Shown: piece after piece, positions 17,110-25,230 of the stretch | Position numbering within the stretch: the stretch's first letter is position 1 | Layout: each line of letters opens with the position of its first letter | From: JAGQWW01 sp041392845 | GTDB lineage: Bacteria; Bacteroidota; Bacteroidia; Chitinophagales; Saprospiraceae | Reading direction: 5' to 3' | Length of the DNA: 64,000 nt | Assembly: GCA_041392845.1 (NCBI GenBank) | Contig: JAWKLG010000007.1 | Span: 152,248-216,247 of the forward strand | Position numbers and translations under genes: made by a program | Notes under the pieces: model-generated | Databases searched by the model: none | Seen by the model: only the letters and a program-made list of their open reading frames with translations | Told to the model about the DNA's origin: nothing

Positions 17110-17595
17110 TTAAAAATTTCTATTGATTTCAGACCAGACCAATTCAGATTCGAAACCGCGTCTGATGGCAAATTCGGCCATCTTTTTTTTGGTTTCAAAT
17201 TCAGTATAGCCTTGGGTCTCTCTTTTCTTTTTTTCCAATAATTCATTTAAGGTTTGGATATAATCCTCTTCTTCGATTTCTTCCATTCCTTTTCGAATGC
17301 AATAGTCTGAGATTTCTCTTTTCTTCAATTCAAGGGTGAGTTTTCTTCTCCCCCAGTTTTTAAATCGAAATTTTCCACGAACAAAAGATCGGGTGAACCG
17401 TTCCTCGTTAAGGAAATTATCTTGTAAAAGCGCCAGAACTATGTCATCCAAATCATCTCCGTATACGCCCAATTCTTTCAATTTGTTGCGTACTTCCTGA
17501 TGACAACGGTCCTGATAAACGCAATATCGTTTCAGTCGTTCCAGGGCTTCCTCCTTGCTGACATACTTTTTATTTTTCACAGGCCGCTTGGTCAT
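17110..17595 (-). CDS. recX: Regulatory protein RecX
   Basis: RecX binds RecA filaments and limits recombinase activity. The 161-aa product shows the three-helix repeat organisation: ALERLKRYCVYQDRCHQEVRNKL, then DLDDIVLALLQDNFLNEERFTRSFVRGKF, then KLTLELKKREISDYCIRKGM. The C-terminal helices end MAEFAIRRGFESELVWSEIN. I use ATG at 17595 (MTKRPVK). The open frame extends to 17625, but a -7 promoter match at 17623-17630 covers that extension. No recA is in the window. The GT2 gene follows. Confidence 0.88.
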   Translation of the reverse strand: MTKRPVKNKKYVSKEEALERLKRYCVYQDRCHQEVRNKLKELGVYGDDLDDIVLALLQDNFLNEERFTRSFVRGKFRFKNWGRRKLTLELKKREISDYCIRKGMEEIEEEDYIQTLNELLEKKKRETQGYTEFETKKKMAEFAIRRGFESELVWSEINRNF

Positions 17596-17622
17596 TTCCT
17601 CTAAATTCAAACTATTGAGCTG

Positions 17623-17630
17623 CAAAGATA
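17623..17630 (-). promoter_or_regulatory. Putative -7 element for recX-GT2
   Basis: The minus strand reads TATCTTTG, an exact TAnnTTTG match, leaving a ~20-nt leader to the recX ATG at 17595. Confidence 0.55.
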
Positions 17631-17679
17631 TGGCTGCTGTCGTATAATACTATTTTAAAATATAAAAAACCACTTGAAC

Positions 17680-18498
17680 ATGGAAACATGGTTAGAAAAA
17701 ATGAAAGAACTGGCCATCGCTTATGCACCTGATGTACTCTTAGCCATCATTACCCTGGTCGTAGGACTATGGGTTATTTCAATTATCAATAAAATTTTCC
17801 AAAAAGTACTGGACAAAAGGGAAATTGACCCTACCGTTCAGCCCGTTTTACGAACACTGGTAAGTGTAACATTGAAGGTATTATTGATAATCAGTGTAGC
17901 TGGAATATTTGGAATTGAAACCACCTCTTTTGTAGCTGCCATTGGTGCCCTTGCCTTTGCAGTAGGTATGGCCTTACAAGGAAGTTTGGGTCACTTCGCC
18001 AGCGGAATTTTGTTACTGGTACTCAAACCCTACAAAGTAGGTGATGTAGTAGAAATAGCCGGACAAACCGGAGTAGTATATTCCATTGAAGTTTTCAACA
18101 CCCTTCTTACCTCATTTGACAATAAAAGAATTGTTGTACCAAATGGTCTTGTAACGTCAGGAGTAATTACCAACATCACTGTACTTGAAGACAGAAGAAT
18201 AGACATGACATTTGGTATTGCCTATGAAGATGATATTGACAAAGCCAAAGAAATCATCAAGCAAACCATAGATGAGTGCGAAAATGTGCTTCCCGAAAAA
18301 CCGGTACAAATTTTCGTAAGCTCCCTGGGAGACAGTTCCGTAAATATTGCTGCCAGACCCTGGTCCAAAGCAGAACATTACTGGGATATCTACTGGTATT
18401 GCCAGGAACACGTGAAAAAGAATTTCGACAAAGCCGGTGTATCTATTCCATATCCACAAATGGATGTACATTTTGATGAAAATGTGCTTTCGAAATAG
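17680..18498 (+). CDS. Small-conductance mechanosensitive channel (MscS family)
   Basis: A 272-aa channel protein with three N-terminal transmembrane helices. The third is the pore helix: Gly/Ala-rich AAIGALAFAVGMALQGSLG, then the conserved F-x-SGILLLVLKPYKVGDVV. The beta domain includes VPNG and the cytoplasmic alpha-beta domain ends at VSIPYPQ. It should open under membrane tension in hypo-osmotic shock. I start at the ATG at 17680 (METWLEK) rather than the TTG two codons earlier, since both keep the frame but ATG is the better initiator. The stop codon abuts a repeat array. Confidence 0.92.
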   Translation: METWLEKMKELAIAYAPDVLLAIITLVVGLWVISIINKIFQKVLDKREIDPTVQPVLRTLVSVTLKVLLIISVAGIFGIETTSFVAAIGALAFAVGMALQGSLGHFASGILLLVLKPYKVGDVVEIAGQTGVVYSIEVFNTLLTSFDNKRIVVPNGLVTSGVITNITVLEDRRIDMTFGIAYEDDIDKAKEIIKQTIDECENVLPEKPVQIFVSSLGDSSVNIAARPWSKAEHYWDIYWYCQEHVKKNFDKAGVSIPYPQMDVHFDENVLSK

Positions 18499-18620
18499 CG
18501 AATGAGGGTTGCGGGATACGGTATGCGGGTTGCGGGCTAATTAACCGCATACCGTATCCCGCATTTCGCACACCGCATTTCGCACATCGCACTTCGCATA
18601 CCGCGTTTCGCACACCGCAT
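18499..18620. repeat. GCGGGATACGGTATGCGG hairpin plus four 14-nt tandem units
   Basis: The left part contains an exact 19-bp inverted repeat (18510-18528 with 18545-18563). The right part is four directly adjacent 14-nt units of the form TTCGCACACCGCAT at 18565-18578, 18579-18592, 18593-18606 and 18607-18620; the first and fourth are identical, the others differ at 2-4 positions. The array begins at the base after the mscS stop codon and ends at the base before the stop codon of the convergent DUF3592 gene. It may terminate transcription from both sides. It is related in sequence to the repeat at 21085-21197. Confidence 0.9.
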
Positions 18621-19514
18621 TCATATTCTCCACAAAACGAAAGCTACCAATCCATGTGCTATCAAAGAAATGGCGGGAAGAATTAATACTATTCCTTTTG
18701 AAAGATAGGCAGGATCCAACATTCCCTCCTTTAGGATTTTTGGAGCATTTGGCATGGCATCGTAAACGATATTGTGTTCAGGATTAAAACGGTCAAAAAG
18801 AATTATTTCCTTTTCTTCATCTTCTACCGTATGTGCCAAATGCGTCGTACAGGTGGCGTAATAATTATTATTTTCAAAAGAAAATTTAAACTTGTATTCG
18901 TAGATGGGATAATGGCGATTGTTGATTACCACTTCACCTCCGGTGGCTTCTTTTTTCACCTTTTCTCCCCGGGTATATTCTCCAATTTTCAGAAGATTTA
19001 AAAACTTCAAATTACTGGTCATACTGATGTAAACCAGCACCAAACCAACAATGGGAAAAATGATAACAAACATGGTAAACCAGGGAAACATGGCTTCTCT
19101 GGCTCCTTCCAGTCTTACCTTTTCAGGATTGCGAACATTATAATCTACTTCTACGGTTTGCCCCTCTGAAAAGCTTTGACCGGTTTGATAAACATCTCCC
19201 AATTGGGTCTTACCGTCCACTTCATATTGTAAGGTAATTTTATAAACCGGTGTTTCATTGACAGAAGAATTTGTTTGTTCTATCATAAAAACTGTTCCGG
19301 TGGCAGGTTCCCAGTTTCCAAAATTTCTCATAGCAACCATTGGAGTAGAATTCCAGGCAAAAATCCAGAAGAAAATCATACCGAAGCCGAAGAAAAACCA
19401 GCCAAATTGCTGTAGGAATCCACCAAAAATGATGGTAGCCTGTGTAAACCAGTCAATTGAGCGAGGAGGCATTTCATGTAATACTCTGTCTTCCGGAGCC
19501 TGCTTTGATGTCAT
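18621..19514 (-). CDS. DUF3592-type membrane protein
   Basis: A 297-aa protein with an N-terminal transmembrane segment (~30-52), an extracytoplasmic beta-rich domain, a central TM (~140-165), a second beta-rich domain and a C-terminal TM (~270-292). The motif VKITLQYEVDGK-like (VYKITLQYEVDG), VEVDYNVRNPEKVRL and EIILFDRFNPEHNIV fits the DUF3592 pattern, in which each domain converts a user property into a Y-x-P-x-NP-like beta unit. The function is unknown. The stop codon directly touches the 14-nt repeat array. Confidence 0.7.
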   Translation of the reverse strand: MTSKQAPEDRVLHEMPPRSIDWFTQATIIFGGFLQQFGWFFFGFGMIFFWIFAWNSTPMVAMRNFGNWEPATGTVFMIEQTNSSVNETPVYKITLQYEVDGKTQLGDVYQTGQSFSEGQTVEVDYNVRNPEKVRLEGAREAMFPWFTMFVIIFPIVGLVLVYISMTSNLKFLNLLKIGEYTRGEKVKKEATGGEVVINNRHYPIYEYKFKFSFENNNYYATCTTHLAHTVEDEEKEIILFDRFNPEHNIVYDAMPNAPKILKEGMLDPAYLSKGIVLILPAISLIAHGLVAFVLWRI

Positions 19515-19597
19515 GGTTGCTTTGTTTATGGTATTTTTATAAAAATGCTTCTAAATTTACGAGATTGTGCTAATTAAGTTATCCAAATTCCAGTCTG

Positions 19598-20602
19598 ATG
19601 CTGAAACGACGCAAATTTTTTTCCCAAACAGCCCTTGGCATTTCCGGTTTTTTACTTGGAAAATATTTACCCGGTAATTTTTCAAAAGCAAAACCTGAAA
19701 AACCTTTAAGTGCTAAAAAGAATGCTCCGCTTAAAGCACCATTTGTGCTTTCCACCTGGGATGCAGGAATTGAAGCCAATGAAGGAGCCTGGAAAGTTTT
19801 GAAAGAAGGAGGTTCTGCTTTGGATGCTGTAGAAAAGGGCGTTATGGTCACTGAAGCAGACATAAGAAATCAGACGGTTGGAATCGGTGGATTACCTGAT
19901 CGCGACGGACATGTAACCCTTGATGCCTGCATTATGGATCATAAGGGAAACGCCGGTTCGGCCTGCTTTGTAGAAAATTTTGTTCATCCGGTTTCCATTG
20001 CACGTAGGATTATGGAAAAGACGCCTCATGTTATCCTTGCAGGAGATGGAGCAGAAAAATTTGCAGAACAGGAAGGTTTTAAAAAGGTCAATTTACTTTC
20101 TGAAAAATCAAAAGAAGATTGGAAAGAATGGCTGCACACCTCCGAATATAAACCTGTAATCAATATTGAAAATCACGATACGATCGGGATGCTTTCCATG
20201 GACCAAAAAGGTGACTTGTCTGGTGCTTGTACCACCTCCGGACTAGCTTACAAAGTTCATGGTCGCGTTGGTGATAGTCCGATTATTGGAGCCGGATTGT
20301 ATGTGGATAATGAAGTTGGAGCAGCTGTTGCTACCGGATTGGGTGAGGTCGTACTTAAATCACTTAGCTCTTTTCTTATTGTTGAATTGATGAGAAATGG
20401 TGCTCATCCTGAAGATGCGTGTAAGGAGGCTTTGGAGAGAATAGTTCAGAAATTTCCAAATTATAAAGATTTCCAGGTTGCGTTCATTGGTGTAGATAAG
20501 GCTGGAAATTATGGTGGATATTCCATCCACCCTGGTTTTAATATTGCAATTCACACAGAAGGTGAAAACAAGTTATATTCCAGTCCGCATTTGTTAGATT
20601 AA
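19598..20602 (+). CDS. N4-(beta-N-acetylglucosaminyl)-L-asparaginase (glycosylasparaginase), exported
   Basis: An Ntn-hydrolase that cleaves the GlcNAc-Asn linkage of N-glycoproteins. The N-terminus RRKFFSQTALGISGFLLG is a Tat-like signal. The precursor is autocleaved before the nucleophile Thr195 in NHDTIGML, the signature that separates this family from plain isoaspartyl peptidases. The alpha-chain motif GGSALDAVEKG and the beta-chain motifs GDSPIIGAGLYVDN and GLGEVV are present. At 334 aa it has the usual length. It overlaps the convergent DUF1232 gene by 4 nt. It may serve in using host or environmental glycoproteins. Confidence 0.9.
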   Translation: MLKRRKFFSQTALGISGFLLGKYLPGNFSKAKPEKPLSAKKNAPLKAPFVLSTWDAGIEANEGAWKVLKEGGSALDAVEKGVMVTEADIRNQTVGIGGLPDRDGHVTLDACIMDHKGNAGSACFVENFVHPVSIARRIMEKTPHVILAGDGAEKFAEQEGFKKVNLLSEKSKEDWKEWLHTSEYKPVINIENHDTIGMLSMDQKGDLSGACTTSGLAYKVHGRVGDSPIIGAGLYVDNEVGAAVATGLGEVVLKSLSSFLIVELMRNGAHPEDACKEALERIVQKFPNYKDFQVAFIGVDKAGNYGGYSIHPGFNIAIHTEGENKLYSSPHLLD

Positions 20603-21000
20603 ACCTTTTGGTCTACTTCATCTAAAAGTTTGGAGTCGTAATTTCCAAACCATTTACCCAAGCGCTGTTTTGCATTGTCCTTAACCTCTTTATTGACATA
20701 TGCTGCGATGGTGACCAGACCAAAGGTCAAAACTCCGATATCGTCAGTATAACCGATGAATGGAGTCAAATCCGGAATTCCGTCGATAGGAGCCAGGAAA
20801 TATCCAAGCACTCCAATTACTACATTTTTAGCCCATCTTGGAGTTTCTTTCCTTTTAAAAGCATAATAAAGCAACAAAGCAGAATAGACTGTTTGAATAC
20901 CTGCCTGTTTAGCAAAACCGGTTATTTTCTTCCAAAGATTTTTCTCTGAAAACAACATGGCATATCTGCTGAAAGGATTTTTTATTTTCGGTTGTTTCAT
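20599..21000 (-). CDS. YkvA/DUF1232 membrane-associated protein
   Basis: A 133-aa protein with the DUF1232 core: a pair of hydrophobic helices around VVIGVLGYFLAPIDGIPDLTPFIGYTDD. The conserved APIDxIPD motif and the following G-x-x-DD are clear. The function of YkvA proteins is not established. The gene shares its last 4 bases with the end of the glycosylasparaginase gene. Its upstream region (21001-21197) holds a repeat array. Confidence 0.88.
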   Translation of the reverse strand: MKQPKIKNPFSRYAMLFSEKNLWKKITGFAKQAGIQTVYSALLLYYAFKRKETPRWAKNVVIGVLGYFLAPIDGIPDLTPFIGYTDDIGVLTFGLVTIAAYVNKEVKDNAKQRLGKWFGNYDSKLLDEVDQKV

Positions 21001-21084
21001 TTCTAATTTTTAAATGAATTACCTCTTTAACGAAATAACAAGGTAAGGATTTTATTGTTTTGACGCTTGATTTAAGGGGAAGTA

Positions 21085-21197
21085 ACTAAGTGCGGGGTAC
21101 GGTGGGCGGAATACGGATTGCGCATACATTATTACAAAAAAAATGCGGTATACGCATTCAACCCGTATACCGCATTCCGTTTGCCGCAAACCGCTCC
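21085..21197. repeat. GCGGTATACG-type repeat array behind the CHRD gene
   Basis: GC-rich blocks of the form TGCGGGGTACGGTGGGCGGAATACGG surround an AT stretch. A perfect 13-bp stem follows (21142-21154 with 21164-21176, AATGCGGTATACG). It ends at the base before the stop codon of the CHRD protein gene. In wording and base use it is the same family as 18499-18620, so it may be a terminator for the CHRD gene on the minus strand. Confidence 0.75.
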
Positions 21198-24100
21198 TTA
21201 CGGTCTACTCGATTTCAATACTTTTTGAACCTGGTTGCCATCCATATAAAGGAAGTACAAACCATCCGGTAAGTTATAGAAATCGAACTGTGTACTATTT
21301 TGTCCCTGGTATACAGAAAGATTTTGCTCCATTCTGATGCTACCATTGATGTCGTAAATTCTTATAGTAGAATTTCCACTAGCATTGGATTCCCAATTTA
21401 CAGTTACCTGATTTACAACAGGATTTGGGAAAATACGAAGGTCGTAAGCTTCGATGGAAGTGGTTTTGGCTTCCCAATTTTTACCATTTTCTTCTCCCTT
21501 GCTGCTGGTCAGGCTTCCTCTGCTCATATATACTGTTTTACCCATACCCGGAGATCTAAGACTTCCGTCAGATGCGACAATTCTGTGATATAAAGTATCC
21601 ATTTCACCTACTGCCAAACCCTGGTTTTGTAAAATGAAATCTAAGGTGGCATAATCCACTGAAATATCAGACATCAAACCGGCATTGGCCGAATAAATAA
21701 CATCTGAAAAGTCATCTGTGGATGACAATTGCCAGTAGTATATCAAATCAGTATCGTCAGTTGCCGGAGACCAATTGATGTCCAATGTATTCGTTGGCAT
21801 TCCTTCAACCATTACTACTGCATCATCAGCTGGCGTGTTGATATCAGTTGATGTTGGGAAGAAATTGATCATCGGTAATACCTGGCCTCTTGGTTCGCCT
21901 GCTGGATTGTTTACTGAGTGAATATTTGCGTAGAAGAATTGACGCTTCAGGTAATCAACATTGTCTGGCGAAAGGACAAAACTATTGTCTGATGCAAGGA
22001 GCATTCCTCCTCGGTTGTCTGCATCAGGTGTTGGACTAAGTCTCACAGCCACCATACCATTGGTACCCACGGTACCTAGATGAAGGTGTGCTCCACCCGC
22101 GATATTTGGATCAAAATCACTAGCCAGATTATCAAAGCTACCGGTTACTACCAGGCGATCTCCTCTTAACTCAAGTCTAAGCCCACCATCAGCTCCAGTA
22201 AACAATTGCGGATCCTGGTTTTCACTACTGATTGAAGTTGTAAAATAGGCTGCAGCAGGAGGTAAAAACTGACCTCTCAATTCCCCACCTGGGAAGTCCA
22301 CAGAGTGCAAATTGGCATAATTCATTCTATCTCTAAGGCTACTCAACAATGCCCCAGATAATGCAAAATTATTATCGGCGACTGAGAAAGTACCACCCAA
22401 CATATCTGCATCCAACTCAGGTTTAAGTGTCAAACCTATTGCCCCATTTCTACCTGCAATGGCTGTATGGATATGAGATCCTCCAGCGATATTAGGGTCA
22501 AAAGCTGAGCTCAAATTGCTAAAGGCTCCACTTACCCTCAAGGTTGCTCCGGTTGACTCCGCAGCCAGTGCTCCAAATCCGGGAGTATTGGCTGGTGGTG
22601 TTTCACTGGCACCAGAAAGTATTGCGAAGTAATAATTATTGGCTTCAAACAGCATCTGAGCCCTCAATTCTCCACTTGGAGTACCTGTAGTATGAATATT
22701 GGCATAAAACTGACGTGACATCATGGCAAGTTTTTCTGTGTCTGTCAGGGTAATTATATTGTCATTGGCTTCGTATCTTCCAGAAAGCAAGGTAGCAGCA
22801 ACGGTTGGAACGATATTATGTGCAATTCCTCCATTTTGACCAGCATAACCAATGTGTAAATGTGAACCACCTGCAATAGTTGGATCAAAACTGCTTTCCA
22901 TCTGATCAAATGCTCCCGTTATTACAAGTGAATTTCCACTCAACTCACCTTTCAGAGTTCCATAACCGTCAGAAATAACAGGAGTTACCTCCTGGGTTCC
23001 GGAGAACAAGCCTGTGAAGTACATTTGGCTTTCTAAAAGTAATTGTCCGCGTATTTCACCGGAAAGATTACTGGTAGTATGGATGTTGGCATACATACTA
23101 CGATTGAGGAAGTTGTTCATTTGAGTGGAGGAGACAGTAAAAGTATTATTAGCAACTTCGACTTTGCCGCCTCTTAGGTCAGGTGCAAAATCAGTGGTAA
23201 TTCCTAATTCTACGGGACCGGTTTGTCCTGCCAATCCTCTGTGAAGGTGAAGTCCCCCCATGATGTTGGTAGCAACTTCTGATTCAAGGCTATTGAAATT
23301 TCCAAAAAGATGGATGGTTTCTTCGTCTACAATTTCTGCCATGAACACTCCCAGTCCGCCGGTAATTACCTGACTTGGTACTGCATTCATACCAGAAAGA
23401 TGAGCTCTGTAAAGTGCTCTTGCATGTCCAACTATCTGACCTCTAAGCTCACCGCCCGCAAAATTCATAGAATGAATATTCACATAAAATCTTCTGGCTC
23501 TAAGGTCATCCAACTGAGAAGGGGTAAGCGTAAAAGTGTTTTTACTTCCTACAAAAATACCGTTCATGCCATCAGGGCTGGTATTGGGTGTCAGTGGAAA
23601 AACTACAGCTCCATTTTCACCCGGAAGTCCGACATGGATATGTGCTCCTCCTGCAATTGCTGTATTTAAAGGAGAACTAAGATTGGAGAAAGAACCACTA
23701 AGGGTCAATTCATCTCCATTTAGTTCCAAATCTACTGCACCATTGGCTGTGGTCATGATACCCGGGTTTTCATTGCTACCGAACAGGTTAGCATGGTAAA
23801 ACTCTTCAGCATCTGGCAAGAGTTGCCCTCTTATTTCTCCTCCGGTATATCGAAGTGAATGTACATTGACGTAAATTCTTCTTTTGGTTAGAAAGTCCAT
23901 TTGTGCGACCGTCAATGTGTGTATATTTTTTAATGGATCTATCGTAGCACCTTTTCGGTCTGCATCCAGGTCCAGTCGGATTGGAATAAGAACCGGGCCG
24001 GATTGGCCTGCCATTCCGATATGAAGATGGGCACCACCAAGAATATTGGTTGCAACTTCATCTGTTAGTCCAGAAAAACTACCTTCCAGAACTAATTTTT

Positions 24101-24269
24101 GGCCAGACAAGTAAGCAGTAACGGTTCCTGAAGCAAGGGTAGCGACAGGAAATACTTCGTTTTGCCCACTAAGGTTGGCTGTAAATCTCAGTTGAGCCTG
24201 GGTTGAAGAAATACCCAAAAAGGAGAAAAATAAGATGAAACAAAAAGAGCGGAGTAGACTTGCTTTCAT
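21198..24269 (-). CDS. T9SS cargo protein with six CHRD domains
   Basis: A 1023-aa secreted protein. The start is at MKASLLRS (24269), followed by a signal peptide ending STQAQ; the 18 residues upstream in the open frame do not belong. Six tandem CHRD (chordin-like) domains span ~25-830. Each has a GG-x-H-L/I-H signature (for example GGAHLHIGMAGQSGPV) and ends with Y-x-N-I/V-H-S/T and GE-x-RGQ. A region resembling a fibronectin-type fold (~845-930) and a type A T9SS sorting domain (FPNPVVNQVTV...GLYFLYM) complete it. The role of CHRD domains in bacteria is poorly known; in chordin they are BMP-associated. The gene ends against the repeat array at 21085-21197. Confidence 0.9.
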   Translation of the reverse strand: MKASLLRSFCFILFFSFLGISSTQAQLRFTANLSGQNEVFPVATLASGTVTAYLSGQKLVLEGSFSGLTDEVATNILGGAHLHIGMAGQSGPVLIPIRLDLDADRKGATIDPLKNIHTLTVAQMDFLTKRRIYVNVHSLRYTGGEIRGQLLPDAEEFYHANLFGSNENPGIMTTANGAVDLELNGDELTLSGSFSNLSSPLNTAIAGGAHIHVGLPGENGAVVFPLTPNTSPDGMNGIFVGSKNTFTLTPSQLDDLRARRFYVNIHSMNFAGGELRGQIVGHARALYRAHLSGMNAVPSQVITGGLGVFMAEIVDEETIHLFGNFNSLESEVATNIMGGLHLHRGLAGQTGPVELGITTDFAPDLRGGKVEVANNTFTVSSTQMNNFLNRSMYANIHTTSNLSGEIRGQLLLESQMYFTGLFSGTQEVTPVISDGYGTLKGELSGNSLVITGAFDQMESSFDPTIAGGSHLHIGYAGQNGGIAHNIVPTVAATLLSGRYEANDNIITLTDTEKLAMMSRQFYANIHTTGTPSGELRAQMLFEANNYYFAILSGASETPPANTPGFGALAAESTGATLRVSGAFSNLSSAFDPNIAGGSHIHTAIAGRNGAIGLTLKPELDADMLGGTFSVADNNFALSGALLSSLRDRMNYANLHSVDFPGGELRGQFLPPAAAYFTTSISSENQDPQLFTGADGGLRLELRGDRLVVTGSFDNLASDFDPNIAGGAHLHLGTVGTNGMVAVRLSPTPDADNRGGMLLASDNSFVLSPDNVDYLKRQFFYANIHSVNNPAGEPRGQVLPMINFFPTSTDINTPADDAVVMVEGMPTNTLDINWSPATDDTDLIYYWQLSSTDDFSDVIYSANAGLMSDISVDYATLDFILQNQGLAVGEMDTLYHRIVASDGSLRSPGMGKTVYMSRGSLTSSKGEENGKNWEAKTTSIEAYDLRIFPNPVVNQVTVNWESNASGNSTIRIYDINGSIRMEQNLSVYQGQNSTQFDFYNLPDGLYFLYMDGNQVQKVLKSSRP

Positions 24270-24553
24270 TTTGGAGCTATTTGATTTTGTAAAATAAACA
24301 TTTATTGTAATGCATAAAAGCACTACAAGAATTTACGAAATACTTAGAAGAGCAGATTTGTGGAAATGGAATTCTCTTGGAATTCTCCTTACATGGGATT
24401 TGAAATTATCCATACGAACAGAAGCCAAATTGGTTTGGTTCATATGGAATTTTTTGGCGATAAAGGGAAGAAATCCTAAGTTATGAGTTTGACTTTGGAT
24501 TTGCAATGAAGCGAGAGAAAATTAACGAAATAGTTTTGACTGGGACACAACGC
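24270..24553. other. Gene-free region upstream of the CHRD gene
   Basis: About 280 bp of AT-rich sequence with no supported gene. It must hold the promoter for the CHRD gene, but no TAnnTTTG match is visible on the minus strand. A short direct repeat GGAATTCTC occurs twice, at about 24370-24390. Confidence 0.5.
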
Positions 24554-24586
24554 AAAAAAGGTGTGCCCGTTACAGACACACCTTTT
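24554..24586 (-). terminator. Rho-independent terminator of rpsT
   Basis: A 10-bp stem AAAAGGTGTG (24556-24565) pairs with 24577-24586 around an 11-nt loop. On the minus strand it runs into T's. It is 25 nt beyond the rpsT stop codon. Confidence 0.85.
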
Positions 24587-24611
24587 CAGGAAAAGGAAAA
24601 ACCCAAAAGGA

Positions 24612-24866
24612 TTATCCCAATCCGTTTACATGCTTGGTAAGGCTACTCTTAAGGTTAGAAGCCTTGTTTGCATGCCAAATATTCTTCTTTGACAATTTAT
24701 CTACCATGCTCAAAACCTTTACCAAGAAAGATTCAGCATCTTTCTTATCAGTCATCTCTCTCAACTTCTGAATAGCAGTTCTGGTAGACTTCTTGTAATA
24801 ACGATTTGCCGTACGTTTTTTCTCGTCCTGACGAATGCGTTTTTTTGCTGACTTATGATGTGCCAT
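24612..24866 (-). CDS. rpsT: 30S ribosomal protein S20
   Basis: An 84-aa basic protein starting MAHHKSAKKRIRQDEKKR, the standard S20 N-terminus that inserts into 16S rRNA, followed by TRTAIQKLR and the helical bundle ending SSLTKHVNGLG. It is monocistronic: a terminator follows and a promoter match precedes it. The ~60-nt leader contains a small inverted repeat (CCGTTTTCAAACGG at 24908-24921). Confidence 0.96.
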   Translation of the reverse strand: MAHHKSAKKRIRQDEKKRTANRYYKKSTRTAIQKLREMTDKKDAESFLVKVLSMVDKLSKKNIWHANKASNLKSSLTKHVNGLG

Positions 24867-24925
24867 GAAAAATTATTTTTACGCTTGCTTTTATATCAAA
24901 TGATGGTCCGTTTTCAAACGGAGCG

Positions 24926-24933
24926 CAAATTTA
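24926..24933 (-). promoter_or_regulatory. Putative -7 element of rpsT
   Basis: The minus strand reads TAAATTTG (TAnnTTTG), leaving a leader of ~50-55 nt that includes a 6-bp hairpin. Confidence 0.5.
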
Positions 24934-25020
24934 GACCTTTCTACATTAAATTGAAATATTATTTCAATAAAAATATCAGATTTTTTCTCTTTCAATGAAA
25001 TATTTGGCTTTAAACAGCCT

Positions 25021-25221
25021 TTAGTTGGCATCTGTTTCGAAAATCTTCCCAATTTCAGATTCTGTTTCGCGCAATTTAGTTTTGCACCACTGAATTAATT
25101 CGGCTGCTCTTTTCGATTTGGCGGCCATATCATCAATACTCACCAATTCAGCTTGCAAATCCTGAACCAGCATCTCCAGTTCTTTCATCGCTTCCACATA
25201 GTTTTTAGGTTCTTTTTTCAT
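25021..25221 (-). CDS. xseB: Exodeoxyribonuclease VII small subunit
   Basis: A 66-aa coiled-coil protein with the XseB pattern: NYVEAMKELEMLVQDLQ...SIDDMAAKSKRAAELIQWCKTKLRETE. It pairs with XseA (large subunit, not in the window) to degrade single-stranded DNA. It follows porQ by 9 nt and is presumably translated from the same message. Confidence 0.9.
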   Translation of the reverse strand: MKKEPKNYVEAMKELEMLVQDLQAELVSIDDMAAKSKRAAELIQWCKTKLRETESEIGKIFETDAN

Positions 25222-25230
25222 TAGCTTGAC

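Noticed and set aside
18499..18620. CRISPR-like array
   Set aside because: Units are directly adjacent without unique spacers and there are no cas genes; the same holds for 5497-5793 and 44072-44128.
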